64,000 nt of DNA. Origin: Stutzerimonas zhaodongensis. GTDB taxonomy: Bacteria; Pseudomonadota; Gammaproteobacteria; Pseudomonadales; Pseudomonadaceae. How positions within the stretch are numbered: the stretch's first letter is position 1; every line of letters starts with the position of its first letter. The DNA is taken from positions 1 through 64,000 of the forward strand of contig NZ_RFFM01000009.1 of NCBI RefSeq assembly GCF_003696365.1. Direction: 5' to 3'. A program made the position numbers and the translations under genes. This document shows positions 7,622 through 16,639 of this stretch, piece after piece. The notes beneath the pieces are model-generated. The model was not told where the DNA came from, searched no databases, and saw only the letters and a program-made list of their open reading frames with translations.

Positions 7622-10600
7622 TCACTGGAAATTCCGGCTGCGCACGTCAAGGCCGGTGAGCAGGTGGGTCAGGTTTCGCATCCTTCCGGCGATGATATGC
7701 CGCACACCGCTCTGGTACTCCAAGCGTCCGTTCACCTGCATAAGCTGCGACTCCAGAAGCTCGCGTCGCTGACGCTCTCCGAGGTCAGCCCAAACCACGA
7801 CGTTCATCATCCCGTGCTCGTCTTCCAAGGTAACGAAGATCACACCGCTTGCAGTCGAGGGTCGTTGCCTGCCCGTGACGAGCCCGGCCACCGCAATATG
7901 ACGGCCATGCTCGACGGCGGCCAAATCGCGCGAACTTTTGCAGCGCATTGATCGCAAAGTCTCCCGCAACAGGGACAACGGGTGCGGGCCAAGGGTGGTG
8001 CCCAGGGTGGCGTAATCGGTATACAGGTTCTCGGCGACCGAGGGTGCCGGAAGCGCAACATCTGTCTCCGGCTGACTGTCTATGGCGGCGAAAAGAGGCA
8101 ACTGCGGTTCAATACCAGCTACGCCCCATCTAGCCTGATGACGGTGCCCTGCCAGCCCTTGTAGCGCACCCGCGTCGGCCAGCTGTGCGCGAGCACGGTT
8201 ATCAAGCTGGGCCCGTACACAGAGGTCTGCAGTATCCAAAAAATTCCGCTGTGCCCTGACAGCCTCAATACGACGCGCATCCTCCTCTCGAAACCCTCGA
8301 ATCATCCTCAGTCCAAGGCGGATGGCGGGTTGTTCGCCCTCATCGGGCTCGAGCGTGCAATCCCAGTCCGAGTGAAGTACATCAACGGCGCGCGTTGAGA
8401 TTCGGTGCCGGCGGGCATCCTGAAGAATTTGATCCGGGCTGTAGAAACCCATGGGCCAGCTGTTGATCAAGGCGCAAGCGAAGGCCGCCGGCTCGTGGCA
8501 TTTGAGCCAGCAGCTGGCATAGGTCAACAGCGCAAAGCTTGCGGCGTGCGACTCGGGAAATCCGTAGCTGCCAAACCCTTTGATCTGTTCGAAAACCTTC
8601 TCGGCAAATTCGACAGGGTAACCACGCGCAAGCATGCCCTCCATCAGGCGCTTCTGGTGCGGTTCAAGGCCACCGTGGCGCTTCCATGCCGCCATGGACC
8701 GGCGCAGCTGGTCTGCCTCCCCCGCACTGTAGCCTGCGGCAACAATGGCCAACTTCATCACCTGCTCTTGAAACAGCGGAACGCCCAGGGTTCGCTCGAA
8801 CACTTCCTTGAGGTCCTCGGATGGATAAACGACCGGCTCCTCCCCGTTTCTACGCCGCAGATAGGGGTGGACCATGTCACCAACGATGGGACCTGGACGT
8901 ACGATAGCCACTTCGATGACCAAGTCGTAAAAGGTTTTGGGTTTGAGCCTCGGGAGCATGGCCATCTGCGCTCTGGATTCGATTTGAAACACCCCGACCG
9001 TATCGGCCCGGCTGATCATCCGATAGGTGTCCGGATCCTCGGAAGGAATCGTCGCAAGCGTCAGATCACGCCGATCGTAGCGGCGCAGCAAATCGAGCGT
9101 TCGGCGTATGGCAGTCAGCATCCCGAGCGCGAGCACATCAACCTTCAGCAACCCTACGGCATCCAAGTCATCCTTGTCCCATTGAATGATCGTACGTTCA
9201 GGCATCGCTGCGTTTTCTACCGGAACCAGGGTGTCTAGCGGCTGTTCAGAAATGACGAACCCGCCCGGGTGCTGCGATAGGTGACGAGGGAAGCCGATCA
9301 GCTCATTGGTGAGCACCAGTACCCGATGAAGGACTGGGCTGTCCGGATCGAAGCCGGCCTCTAGAAGACGTTCAACTGGCGGCAGCCGATCTGTCCAGCG
9401 GCCACCGCAGTCGGCCAGCATCTTGACCTGTTCGGCAGGCATACCCAGTGCTTTGGCGACATCCCGAACCGCACCAGCAAAATGGTAGGTGCTGGCCACC
9501 GCGGTCAGTGCTGCGCGCTCGCGTCCGTAGCGCTGGTAGATGTACTGAATGACTTCCTCGCGCCGCTCGTGTTCGAAATCGACGTCAATGTCTGGCGGCT
9601 CGTTACGCTCTCGAGATATGAACCGTTCAAACAACATGTTCATCCGAGATGGGTCAAGCTCGGTAATACCCAGAGCAAAACACACTGCCGAGTTTGCTGC
9701 CGATCCACGACCCTGGCAAAGAATCGATCGCCCACGGGCGAACTGAACAATGTCCCTGACAGTAAGAAAATAGCTTTCGTAGCCAAGCTCGGCGATGAGG
9801 GTCAGCTCGCTTTCAAGCTGGGTACGGGCTTTGTCAGGGACACCTTCAGGCCAGCGCCAGCGAGCCCCCTCCTCGGTCAGCTGCCGCAACCAGGCGGTCG
9901 GTGTGGTATTCGCGGGGACGACTTCGTGAGGGTACTGGTAGCGCAACTCACCAAGATCGAAGGTGCATCGTTTCGCAATGCGAAGCGACTCGACAAGCAT
10001 TTCGCTGGGGTAGAGTTCAGCGATATCCGCAATTGGTCGGAGGTGCCGTTCACCGTTCGGATAAAGGTGGCAACCCGCTTCGGCCACCGGCACGTGATGG
10101 CGGATGGCAGTAATGGTGTCCTGGAGTGCGCGCCTACCTCTGGCATGCATATGAACGTCGCCCGCAGCGACCATTGCGATGCCAAGCGCACGCGCCACAG
10201 CGTTCAACTGTGACAGGCGTGACGCATCGTCTGGGCCTCTGTGTAATTCGACGGCAAGCCATACCCGACTGGGGAACCGCTCAACCAACCATCGTCCCTG
10301 CGCATCACTGCCCCCATCGATGGGCACCCATAAGCAAAGCAGCCCCTCAAGTGGCGATGTAAAGTCGTCAGGCCTCAGGCTGTAACGGCCTTTATCGGAA
10401 CGGCGACGAGCAAGGGTTATCAGTCGACAAAGCGCCTGGTACCCGGCCAGGTTTTCGACCAGCAAAATGATCTTGAGTCCGCCAACCAGCGTGAACTCGC
10501 TGCCTATGATTAGCGGCAGTCCTACTTCCTTAGCCGCCTGCCAAGCCCGAACGATGCCCGCCAGCGTGCACTCATCGGTAATTGCCAGGGCGGCATAACC

Positions 10601-10732
10601 GTGGAGCTTGGCCCTATCGAATAGTTCTCGGGCACTGGACGCGCCTCGCTGGAAACTGAAGTTCGACAGACAGTGGAGTTCGGCGTAGCCCAGCGCGCCG
10701 GTGGAGTTAGAAAGCGTCATGGCAACCGACAT
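7622..10732 (-). CDS. dnaE2: Error-prone DNA polymerase DnaE2
   Basis: A 1036-residue C-family polymerase of typical DnaE2 length. In order: a PHP domain ([30 protein letters not shown]), the polymerase core with the catalytic acidic motif [20 protein letters not shown] near residue 400, the fingers ([34 protein letters not shown]), a helix-hairpin-helix region and a C-terminal OB domain ([14 protein letters not shown]). DnaE2 performs SOS-induced translesion synthesis with ImuA/ImuB; those partners are not in this window. A LexA box lies six bases upstream of the first ATG. A second ATG four codons in (10720) is an alternative start and would place the box farther from translation initiation. 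Confidence 0.95.
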   Translation of the reverse strand: MSVAMTLSNSTGALGYAELHCLSNFSFQRGASSARELFDRAKLHGYAALAITDECTLAGIVRAWQAAKEVGLPLIIGSEFTLVGGLKIILLVENLAGYQALCRLITLARRRSDKGRYSLRPDDFTSPLEGLLCLWVPIDGGSDAQGRWLVERFPSRVWLAVELHRGPDDASRLSQLNAVARALGIAMVAAGDVHMHARGRRALQDTITAIRHHVPVAEAGCHLYPNGERHLRPIADIAELYPSEMLVESLRIAKRCTFDLGELRYQYPHEVVPANTTPTAWLRQLTEEGARWRWPEGVPDKARTQLESELTLIAELGYESYFLTVRDIVQFARGRSILCQGRGSAANSAVCFALGITELDPSRMNMLFERFISRERNEPPDIDVDFEHERREEVIQYIYQRYGRERAALTAVASTYHFAGAVRDVAKALGMPAEQVKMLADCGGRWTDRLPPVERLLEAGFDPDSPVLHRVLVLTNELIGFPRHLSQHPGGFVISEQPLDTLVPVENAAMPERTIIQWDKDDLDAVGLLKVDVLALGMLTAIRRTLDLLRRYDRRDLTLATIPSEDPDTYRMISRADTVGVFQIESRAQMAMLPRLKPKTFYDLVIEVAIVRPGPIVGDMVHPYLRRRNGEEPVVYPSEDLKEVFERTLGVPLFQEQVMKLAIVAAGYSAGEADQLRRSMAAWKRHGGLEPHQKRLMEGMLARGYPVEFAEKVFEQIKGFGSYGFPESHAASFALLTYASCWLKCHEPAAFACALINSWPMGFYSPDQILQDARRHRISTRAVDVLHSDWDCTLEPDEGEQPAIRLGLRMIRGFREEDARRIEAVRAQRNFLDTADLCVRAQLDNRARAQLADAGALQGLAGHRHQARWGVAGIEPQLPLFAAIDSQPETDVALPAPSVAENLYTDYATLGTTLGPHPLSLLRETLRSMRCKSSRDLAAVEHGRHIAVAGLVTGRQRPSTASGVIFVTLEDEHGMMNVVVWADLGERQRRELLESQLMQVNGRLEYQSGVRHIIAGRMRNLTHLLTGLDVRSRNFQ

Positions 10733-10737
10733 CTAAA

Positions 10738-10753
10738 CTGTATGGATATACAG
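10738..10753. promoter_or_regulatory. LexA (SOS) box
   Basis: The sequence CTGTATGGATATACAG fits the gammaproteobacterial LexA consensus CTG-N10-CAG with near-complete dyad symmetry. It sits immediately before dnaE2 and 64 bases before the divergent SRAP gene. LexA bound here could repress both genes. Confidence 0.85.
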
Positions 10754-10817
10754 TAGATCGAAATCTGCTATCTCCGGTCAAACGAAAGAATCGTGTTCAA
10801 GACAGCCGGAGGGGACC

Positions 10818-11240
10818 ATGTGTGGGGGCGTTGAAGCGCGGGATGCTGAGAAAAGTTACAAGGTGTATTTCCCATCTCCCAAGGCTGCCATCCCTGTACT
10901 GGGTCAAGGTGGCGAGGATCTGGGGTGGGTGCGCTGGGGCCGACGCAAGGGCGAACCTGGGGCAAGCCCAGAAGGTGGATGGGCGAAACTTGAGACCATT
11001 GAGCGTGGGGGTTGGGAACGCTACAAGCCCCAACGGGTATTCGGTATGGTTCAGGGCTACATGGAGAAGGACGCCGCTCGCACTTCGCATTGGTTTGACG
11101 TGGAGCCAGGGCACGCATTGCAGTGCCTGCTCGTAGGCGAAGGAGATGATCGCAGGCTCTATGTTGTGACGAGCTCCCCTCCCTCCGAATACTCCTGGAT
11201 CCATGATCGCTGGCCGTTGGTCAGCCCTCTTCCCCATTGA
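10818..11240 (+). CDS. Short SRAP (SOS response-associated peptidase) family protein
   Basis: A 140-residue protein starting MCGG, so that processing of Met exposes the Cys2 used by SRAP/YedK/HMCES proteins to form a thiazolidine crosslink with abasic sites in single-stranded DNA. The C-terminal IHDRWPLV corresponds to the catalytic His motif of the family. It is shorter than YedK (about 220 residues), a compact form I associate with Pseudomonas. A strong ribosome site (CGGAGGGG) precedes ATG 10818. It is divergent from dnaE2 and probably shares its LexA box, consistent with a role in protecting damaged replication forks. Confidence 0.8.
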   Translation: MCGGVEARDAEKSYKVYFPSPKAAIPVLGQGGEDLGWVRWGRRKGEPGASPEGGWAKLETIERGGWERYKPQRVFGMVQGYMEKDAARTSHWFDVEPGHALQCLLVGEGDDRRLYVVTSSPPSEYSWIHDRWPLVSPLPH

Positions 11241-11343
11241 ATCCGATCATCTGTAACGAGCCGAAAGGTGCATCCCTCAGCATTAATGCAATGTCACGGC
11301 TGCGGACTGTTGCTTGGGTCTACTTAGCTCGAATACAAACGCC

Positions 11344-12141
11344 CTAGCTGTTAGAGCTGGAAAGTGCACCAATTGGCTTGGCGCGTAACCTTTGCGCTTG
11401 AATATAGGCGTCCTTTGACGGGGCCAGATGCTCTCGACATAGCCCCACCAGGCACTCCCTATCGGCACCGCGTAGGGCATCTATCAGCTGCCAGTGCTCC
11501 TGACGAGAGCGCTCCAACTGCGCTGGCATGACGATGGTCGATGAACGTATGGAATGCGCTCGCTGGGCATGGCTGGTGATGGCTTCGACAAGCACGGGAT
11601 TGTCAGCAAGGCTAAAAAGCTCACGGTGAAATCGTACATTTAGCCGAAACACCTGCCGCAGGTCGCCCTGCCTGACCGCATCATCGTGAGCAGTCTGTAT
11701 AGCCAGGAGCGGCTGGAGCCGCTCTTCAGAAACGGGCAAATTGATCAAGCGCATGCAGTGAGTTTCAAGTAGCTCACGAACTTCGTAAAGGTGCTCAACC
11801 TCCTCTACCGTGTACGCCTTCACCAGGGCGCCGACGTTTCGCTTGCGTTCGACTAGCCCCATTTGCTCAAGCTCACCGAGGACGTTACGTACCACATGAC
11901 GCTTGAGGCCGAACCGGGCCATTAACTCATCCTCAACCAGCCGCTCGCGTGGGTGAAGTGAGCCAAGCACGATCTCCTCCTCAAGCGTAGCGATTACCGA
12001 TTCCGGACTGCACGGCCCCTCTGGGGGCGTTGATGTCTGCGTTTCATTCAAGGTCGCATTCCAGGTTTCATAGCTAACGGGCCGACTATAGAGGGATTCT
12101 GGAGGCTGCTCAACGAACAGTCCGGAGCGGGTTGTCAGCAT
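11344..12141 (-). CDS. GntR-family regulator (FadR/FCD subfamily)
   Basis: A 265-residue regulator. The winged HTH lies at about residues 50-115 (LEEEIVLGSLHPRERLVEDE, then LMARFGLKRHVVRNVLGELE), followed by the FCD ligand domain (LYEVRELLETHCMRL, FRLNVRFHRELFSLADNPVL with metal/ligand His residues, EHWQLIDALR). About 45 residues precede the HTH, so a later start is possible. It is divergent from the dehydratase-permease pair and most likely responds to the sugar acid they handle. A dyad in the shared promoter (12176-12191) is a candidate operator. Confidence 0.87.
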   Translation of the reverse strand: MLTTRSGLFVEQPPESLYSRPVSYETWNATLNETQTSTPPEGPCSPESVIATLEEEIVLGSLHPRERLVEDELMARFGLKRHVVRNVLGELEQMGLVERKRNVGALVKAYTVEEVEHLYEVRELLETHCMRLINLPVSEERLQPLLAIQTAHDDAVRQGDLRQVFRLNVRFHRELFSLADNPVLVEAITSHAQRAHSIRSSTIVMPAQLERSRQEHWQLIDALRGADRECLVGLCREHLAPSKDAYIQAQRLRAKPIGALSSSNS

Positions 12142-12175
12142 CTACAACTCATGGCTAAATGGGCCCTCACGATTA

Positions 12176-12191
12176 TTGATAATAATATCAA
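12176..12191. promoter_or_regulatory. Candidate operator for the GntR regulator
   Basis: The 16-bp dyad TTGATAATAATATCAA has perfect 6-bp arms and sits between the divergent regulator and dehydratase genes, 16 bases before the dehydratase ATG. Repression by steric block is inferred from its position. Confidence 0.5.
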
Positions 12192-12207
12192 CAAAAGGTA
12201 AAGCCTG

Positions 12208-13965
12208 ATGGTGGACAAAAAAACTGACGGCGCCGTAGTTACTCCTACGGGGCTTCGCAAAGGTCTGACGAACTATGGAGATACAGGATTCTCCCTTTTC
12301 CTTCGCAAAGCCTTTATCAAGGGCGCGGGCTACACCGACGATGCGCTGGACCGCACCATCGTTGGCATCATTAACACGGGAAGCGGATTCAATCCCTGTC
12401 ACGGCAATGCGCCCCAGTTGATCGAGGCCGTTAAACGCGGCGTGATGCTTGCCGGTGGCCTGGCCATCGATTTCCCAACAATCTCGATTGGCGAGAGCTT
12501 CTCGTCCCCTACGAGCATGTATCTGCGCAACCTCATGTCGATGGACACCGAGGAGATGATTTGTGCGCAGCCCATGGACGCCGTCGTACTCATTGGTGGA
12601 TGCGACAAGACCGTACCGGCGCAGCTGATGGGGGCAGCATCGGCAAATATCCCTACTGTTCAGCTGATCACCGGCTCCATGCTTACAGGCGGTCATCGCG
12701 GCGTTAGGGTTGGTGCCTGCACCGACTGCCGCCGCTATTGGGGACAGTATCGGGGCCAGGAGATTGACGAGGCGGAGATCGTCGAGGTGAATTCAAGGCT
12801 CGTCGCCAGCGTCGGGACCTGCTCGGTAATGGGTACTGCAAGCACAATGGCCTGTATAGGCGAAGCGCTTGGCATCGTGCTCCCCGGCGGCGCGACGCCG
12901 CCGGCGGTTACCTCCGACCGCATGCGAATCGCCGAACTCACCGGAAAGCAGGCCGTCGAGATGGCCCGGACCGGACTTACGCCAGACAAGATCCTTACGC
13001 CCAAGGCTTTTGAAAACGCCTTGCGCGTGCTGCTGGCCATCGGCGGCTCGACCAATGGAATCGTGCACCTGACCGCAATTGCCGGGCGCATGGGCTACGA
13101 CGTTGACCTGGAGGCCTTTGACCGAATGAGCAGGGATACCCCTGTGCTCGTGGATCTGAAGCCGTCCGGCCAACACTATATGGAAGATCTACATCGCGCA
13201 GGCGGTTTGCAGACAGTGCTTCGCGAGCTGCGCCCGCTGCTTCACCTTGATGCGCTCACCGTTACCGGCCGCACTCTCGGCGAAGAGCTGGACGATGTGC
13301 CAGCTTTTACCCAGGAGGTGGTGCGTAGCGTAAATGATCCGATCTATCCGGTCGGCGGCATCGCGTTCTTGCGCGGAAGCCTCGCCCCAGAGGGGGCCAT
13401 CATCAAGCAGTCGGCTGCCGATGCGACACTGATGGAGCATGAAGGCCGTGCGGTCGTCTTTGAGAACTCCGAAGACCTGGCACTTCGACTGGATGACCCG
13501 GATCTCGACGTCAATGCTGACGACATCCTGGTGCTCAAGAACATCGGTCCAATTGGTGCTCCCGGCATGCCCGAGGCGGGGTACCTGCCTATCCCCAAAA
13601 AGCTCGCGCGAGCGGGTGTAAAGGACATGGTGCGCATATCCGATGGCCGCATGAGCGGCACCGCCGCCGGCACCATTGTTCTGCATGTAACACCTGAAGC
13701 GGCGCTGGGCGGGCCTCTGGCTCTCGTACAGAGCGGCGACAAAATTCGGCTGAGCGTTTCGCAACGCAGCATTGATCTGTTGGTGGCCGATGAGGAATTG
13801 AAGCGCCGTCGCGCCGCACTCGTGTTGCCAACGCCCCAGAATGCCGAACGTGGCTACCGCAAGCTGTTCTTCGAGCAGATCACGCAGGCAGATAAAGGCT
13901 GCGATTTTAAGTTCCTGCGCCCGCCAACCATGCACGGCCGAATCCCCACCACCCCGCACGACTGA
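12208..13965 (+). CDS. IlvD/Edd-family sugar-acid dehydratase
   Basis: A 585-residue protein of the dihydroxy-acid dehydratase superfamily. The three cysteines expected to hold the iron-sulfur cluster appear in NPCHGN (about residue 64), IGGCDKTVPAQLMGA and GTCSVMGTASTMA. Further motifs are NTGSGFNP, GGSTNGIVHLTAIAGR (Mg/substrate) and the C-terminal DGRMSGTAAGTIVLHV. The length and FNPCHGNAPQLIEAV favour the sugar-acid (arabonate/xylonate/gluconate-like) branch rather than biosynthetic IlvD, supported by the adjacent GntP permease and GntR regulator. The exact substrate cannot be read from the sequence. It would dehydrate an aldonate to the 2-keto-3-deoxy acid in the cytoplasm. Confidence 0.87.
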   Translation: MVDKKTDGAVVTPTGLRKGLTNYGDTGFSLFLRKAFIKGAGYTDDALDRTIVGIINTGSGFNPCHGNAPQLIEAVKRGVMLAGGLAIDFPTISIGESFSSPTSMYLRNLMSMDTEEMICAQPMDAVVLIGGCDKTVPAQLMGAASANIPTVQLITGSMLTGGHRGVRVGACTDCRRYWGQYRGQEIDEAEIVEVNSRLVASVGTCSVMGTASTMACIGEALGIVLPGGATPPAVTSDRMRIAELTGKQAVEMARTGLTPDKILTPKAFENALRVLLAIGGSTNGIVHLTAIAGRMGYDVDLEAFDRMSRDTPVLVDLKPSGQHYMEDLHRAGGLQTVLRELRPLLHLDALTVTGRTLGEELDDVPAFTQEVVRSVNDPIYPVGGIAFLRGSLAPEGAIIKQSAADATLMEHEGRAVVFENSEDLALRLDDPDLDVNADDILVLKNIGPIGAPGMPEAGYLPIPKKLARAGVKDMVRISDGRMSGTAAGTIVLHVTPEAALGGPLALVQSGDKIRLSVSQRSIDLLVADEELKRRRAALVLPTPQNAERGYRKLFFEQITQADKGCDFKFLRPPTMHGRIPTTPHD

Positions 13966-14039
13966 AATCTCCAAAACCTTCCTGGCGCGCCGGCCTATCC
14001 GGCGCCTTTACGCTCCTCACAATAACAATCGGAGTTTGT

Positions 14040-15392
14040 ATGGAAAGCAACGCCCTAATACTGACGGTCACTGCATCATCGATCGTCGCGCTGCTCCTGT
14101 TGATCGTAAAATTCAAGCTGCAGCCTTTTCTTGCCCTGATCCTCGTTAGTCTTGGAGCGGGCCTAGCCATCGGTATGGCGCCACAGAATCTGCTCGATTT
14201 CGTCGTCAAATCCATGGGAGGCACACTGGGCTTCGTTGCATTGATCATCGGCCTAGGCTCCATGTTTGGGGAGATGCTGCGCGTCTCCGGGGGCAGCGAG
14301 CGCTTGGCCCTGACGCTGATAAATAAATGCGGCGATCGCACTGTGCCCTGGGCATTGGGACTTGTTGGTTTTCTCGTCTCGATCGCGGTATTTATCGATG
14401 TAGCCATCGTTATCTTGGTACCGCTGATCTATGGCATTGCCAGGCGCACCGGCAAATCGTTGCTCTACTACGGCATTCCGCTGTGCGCAGGGTTGAGCGT
14501 CACCCATACCTTTCTGCCGCCTACGCCCGGCCCGATCGCTACCGCAAGCATCCTTGGCGCAGACCTAGGCTGGGTCATCATCTGGGGCGTAATTGCGGGA
14601 CTACCAGCGATGGCTGTTGCCGGCCCGCTGTTCGGAAAATTCATCTCCAATCGAATCTTCGTGCCGGTGCCCGAGTACATGGTGCAGGGCGAAAGCAAGT
14701 TCGATGACCCAAGCAAGCTTCCGGCATTCAAAGGCGTTGTTCTCACCTTGCTCCTGCCACTGGCATTGATCCTCGGTAACACCTCGGCCGAAATGCTGTT
14801 GGCCGAAGGCAACCCGTTGCGCGACACATTGATGTTTATCGGAAACCCGATCATCGCGCTCCTTCTGACCACGCTCCTAACCTTCTGGGTATTCGGACAC
14901 AACCGAGGTTACTCGGCCGACCAGCTGCAAAAAATTGCGACCAAGGCGCTGGAGCCGGCCGGGATCATTATTCTGATCACGGGTGCGGGCGGTGTGTTCG
15001 GCAAGGTTTTAGTCGAGTCAGGCGTGGGCAAGATCCTGGCTGACGCCATGCAGGACATGAACATGCCACTAGTACTTTTCGGCTTTACCACCGCAGCCAT
15101 CATGCGCATTTCGCAAGGGTCGGGCACGGTGGCAATGATCACTGGCGCAAGCCTGACCGCACCAGTCGCGCAGCTACTTGGCGCCAGTCCCCAGATGCTT
15201 GCCCTATGCACTATTGCCATTGCCTGTGGCGGGGCCGCCTTCTCCCATGTCAATGACTCGGGGTTCTGGATGGCCAACCGGTACTTCGGGATGAGCGTCT
15301 CAGACACCCTCAAATCCTGGACCGTAATGAAGACACTGGTCGGGCTTACCGGGTTATGCATATGCCTGGTGATTAGCCTATTCATTGCATGA
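14040..15392 (+). CDS. GntP-family gluconate/sugar-acid:H+ symporter
   Basis: A 450-residue inner-membrane protein with about 12-14 hydrophobic segments. Typical GntP features include GLGSMFGEMLRVSGGSERLA, FIDVAIVILVPLIYGIARRT, LSVTHTFLPPTPGPIATAS, GAGGVFGKVLVESGVG and SHVNDSGFWMANRYFGMSVS. It imports gluconate-like acids with protons. It begins 74 bases after the dehydratase stop with CGGAG before its ATG, so the two are probably one catabolic operon under the divergent GntR regulator. Confidence 0.92.
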   Translation: MESNALILTVTASSIVALLLLIVKFKLQPFLALILVSLGAGLAIGMAPQNLLDFVVKSMGGTLGFVALIIGLGSMFGEMLRVSGGSERLALTLINKCGDRTVPWALGLVGFLVSIAVFIDVAIVILVPLIYGIARRTGKSLLYYGIPLCAGLSVTHTFLPPTPGPIATASILGADLGWVIIWGVIAGLPAMAVAGPLFGKFISNRIFVPVPEYMVQGESKFDDPSKLPAFKGVVLTLLLPLALILGNTSAEMLLAEGNPLRDTLMFIGNPIIALLLTTLLTFWVFGHNRGYSADQLQKIATKALEPAGIIILITGAGGVFGKVLVESGVGKILADAMQDMNMPLVLFGFTTAAIMRISQGSGTVAMITGASLTAPVAQLLGASPQMLALCTIAIACGGAAFSHVNDSGFWMANRYFGMSVSDTLKSWTVMKTLVGLTGLCICLVISLFIA

Positions 15393-15615
15393 AAGCTAGC
15401 GGTTGGCATGCCCTCAGCGATGAGCGATTGCGAATCTGTCGTTTCGGCGCGATAGCCCCAAAAGCGAGAAGCCGTGCTCAATGCGCGGCATTGCTTGCCG
15501 GTGCTATCTGCTGTTTCGTTTGCTCAAAGACATGGCGAATACGCGGTTTGCATCCTGTGTCCGGACAACCATAGCGCTCAGAGCTCTGTTGATACACGAC
15601 CGTCCAGAGGACCAC

Positions 15616-15841
15616 ATGATGGACAATTACCATATCTACCCACTGGCGCTGGCTGGGAGCTGCGAAAGGCAGGGGCAGCTAAAGCATCCAAAACAGCCAG
15701 CACTAAGGGCGAGCTAATCACGCTCTTGGTTTTTTTTATCGAAGGTGAGACCGCGTCGATCAAGATTCATAGAAAGATGGCGCGATTCAGGAAGAGCGCA
15801 CCTATCACAGGCAGGGGATCTTCGTCAGACGGAAAAGCTGA
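15616..15841 (+). pseudogene. DUF2188-like small protein with two single-base deletions
   Basis: The start MMDNYHIYP lies in one frame. The next block, GAGWELRKAGAAKASKTAST...ETASIKIHRK, lies in a second frame, and the end KDGAIQEERTYHRQG...RRKS lies in a third, stopping at 15841. Joined together they read as one continuous protein of about 75 residues. This is the DUF2188 pattern: GGW.V+++GA.+AS, then I+.+DG.I...R. Each shift needs one missing base, in TACCCA near 15637 and in AGAAAG near 15772. Either the gene is decayed or these are homopolymer sequencing errors. Confidence 0.68.
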
Positions 15842-15980
15842 CATGGCGTTTAATCCATCATGCTCTGCTTAACGGTGCGTCAGTTTATTCATTATTTTAG
15901 TCCGGTGAACATAACGGCACCCCTCGCCTCCCACTTCTGCGTGGGATGTAATTACGAACGCTATACGAGGCCCTAGGTTG

Positions 15981-16349
15981 ATGAACACCCTTCCCCCGGT
16001 CCCTAATACATTCACCCATGTGGTCGCCAGTAGAACGTTCGAGAGTAGTAATCCAACTAATCCGCGCTATCTGTTACTGGAGATCGGCCTTCCAATCCAG
16101 GACGTCGTAACGGCGTCGGGCAACGATTGGAGGTGTCCGATTCGTGTTACTGAAACAGAACTTGAGAGCGTCGTTTCGGTATGTGGGGTGGATTCGTTCC
16201 AGGCGCTGCACCAAGCCTTCAGATGGGTGACGGCTGAAGTGCAGAAACGCGAGCACGACACGGGGTTGCAGCTGCTGTTTCTTGGGATGCCGTACGATCC
16301 CGAAACACACCTTCCTAAGACCGCCACACCTAAACCCGATCCCAGTTAA
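15981..16349 (+). CDS. Hypothetical protein (DUF6968-like)
   Basis: A 122-residue soluble protein. The segment ASRTFESSNPTNPRYLLLEI is followed by IGLPIQDVVTASGNDWRCPI, a central DSFQALHQAFRWVTAEVQKR and a C-terminal LQLLFLGMPYDPE. The layout resembles DUF6968 proteins, small and of unknown function, but I am not certain of the family. ATG 15981 is chosen over the TTG one codon upstream. It stands alone between a frameshifted gene and a convergent diguanylate cyclase. Confidence 0.65.
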   Translation: MNTLPPVPNTFTHVVASRTFESSNPTNPRYLLLEIGLPIQDVVTASGNDWRCPIRVTETELESVVSVCGVDSFQALHQAFRWVTAEVQKREHDTGLQLLFLGMPYDPETHLPKTATPKPDPS

Positions 16350-16376
16350 CGGCTGCTACCGCGCCTACGGCTTGGT

Positions 16377-16440
16377 GGCTACTGCCATACGGCACTTCGC
16401 CAACCACGCGAACCGCCGTATGGCAGCACCTGCAGTAGCC
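16377..16440. repeat. Nested inverted repeat
   Basis: CTGCCATACGGC pairs with GCCGTATGGCAG (16415-16426), and outside it GGCTACTG (16377-16384) pairs with CAGTAGCC (16433-16440). The result is a long interrupted hairpin between two convergent genes. There is no T tract. It could act as a bidirectional transcription stop or be a short palindromic repeat element. Confidence 0.5.
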
Positions 16441-16639
16441 GTATAACAACGGCGCAACCCTGAACCTGGGCAAGTGCATCGCAAAGCCATTGAGGTGTGC
16501 AACGGGCAACACGATGCATAAATTGCATCACCACCAGGTCAACGCGTATCAGTCCCGATCTTCAAATCGGATGTTAGAACGGCCATCAGGAGTGCGTACT
16601 ACTTTGAAGCCATAACGTTACAGGCTTCACCGCCGCTTG

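Noticed and set aside
8405-10213. Long plus-strand frames inside dnaE2
   Set aside because: Antisense shadows of a strongly conserved polymerase gene.
16377-16440. CRISPR or tandem array
   Set aside because: Only one nested inverted repeat; no regularly spaced direct repeats anywhere in the window.
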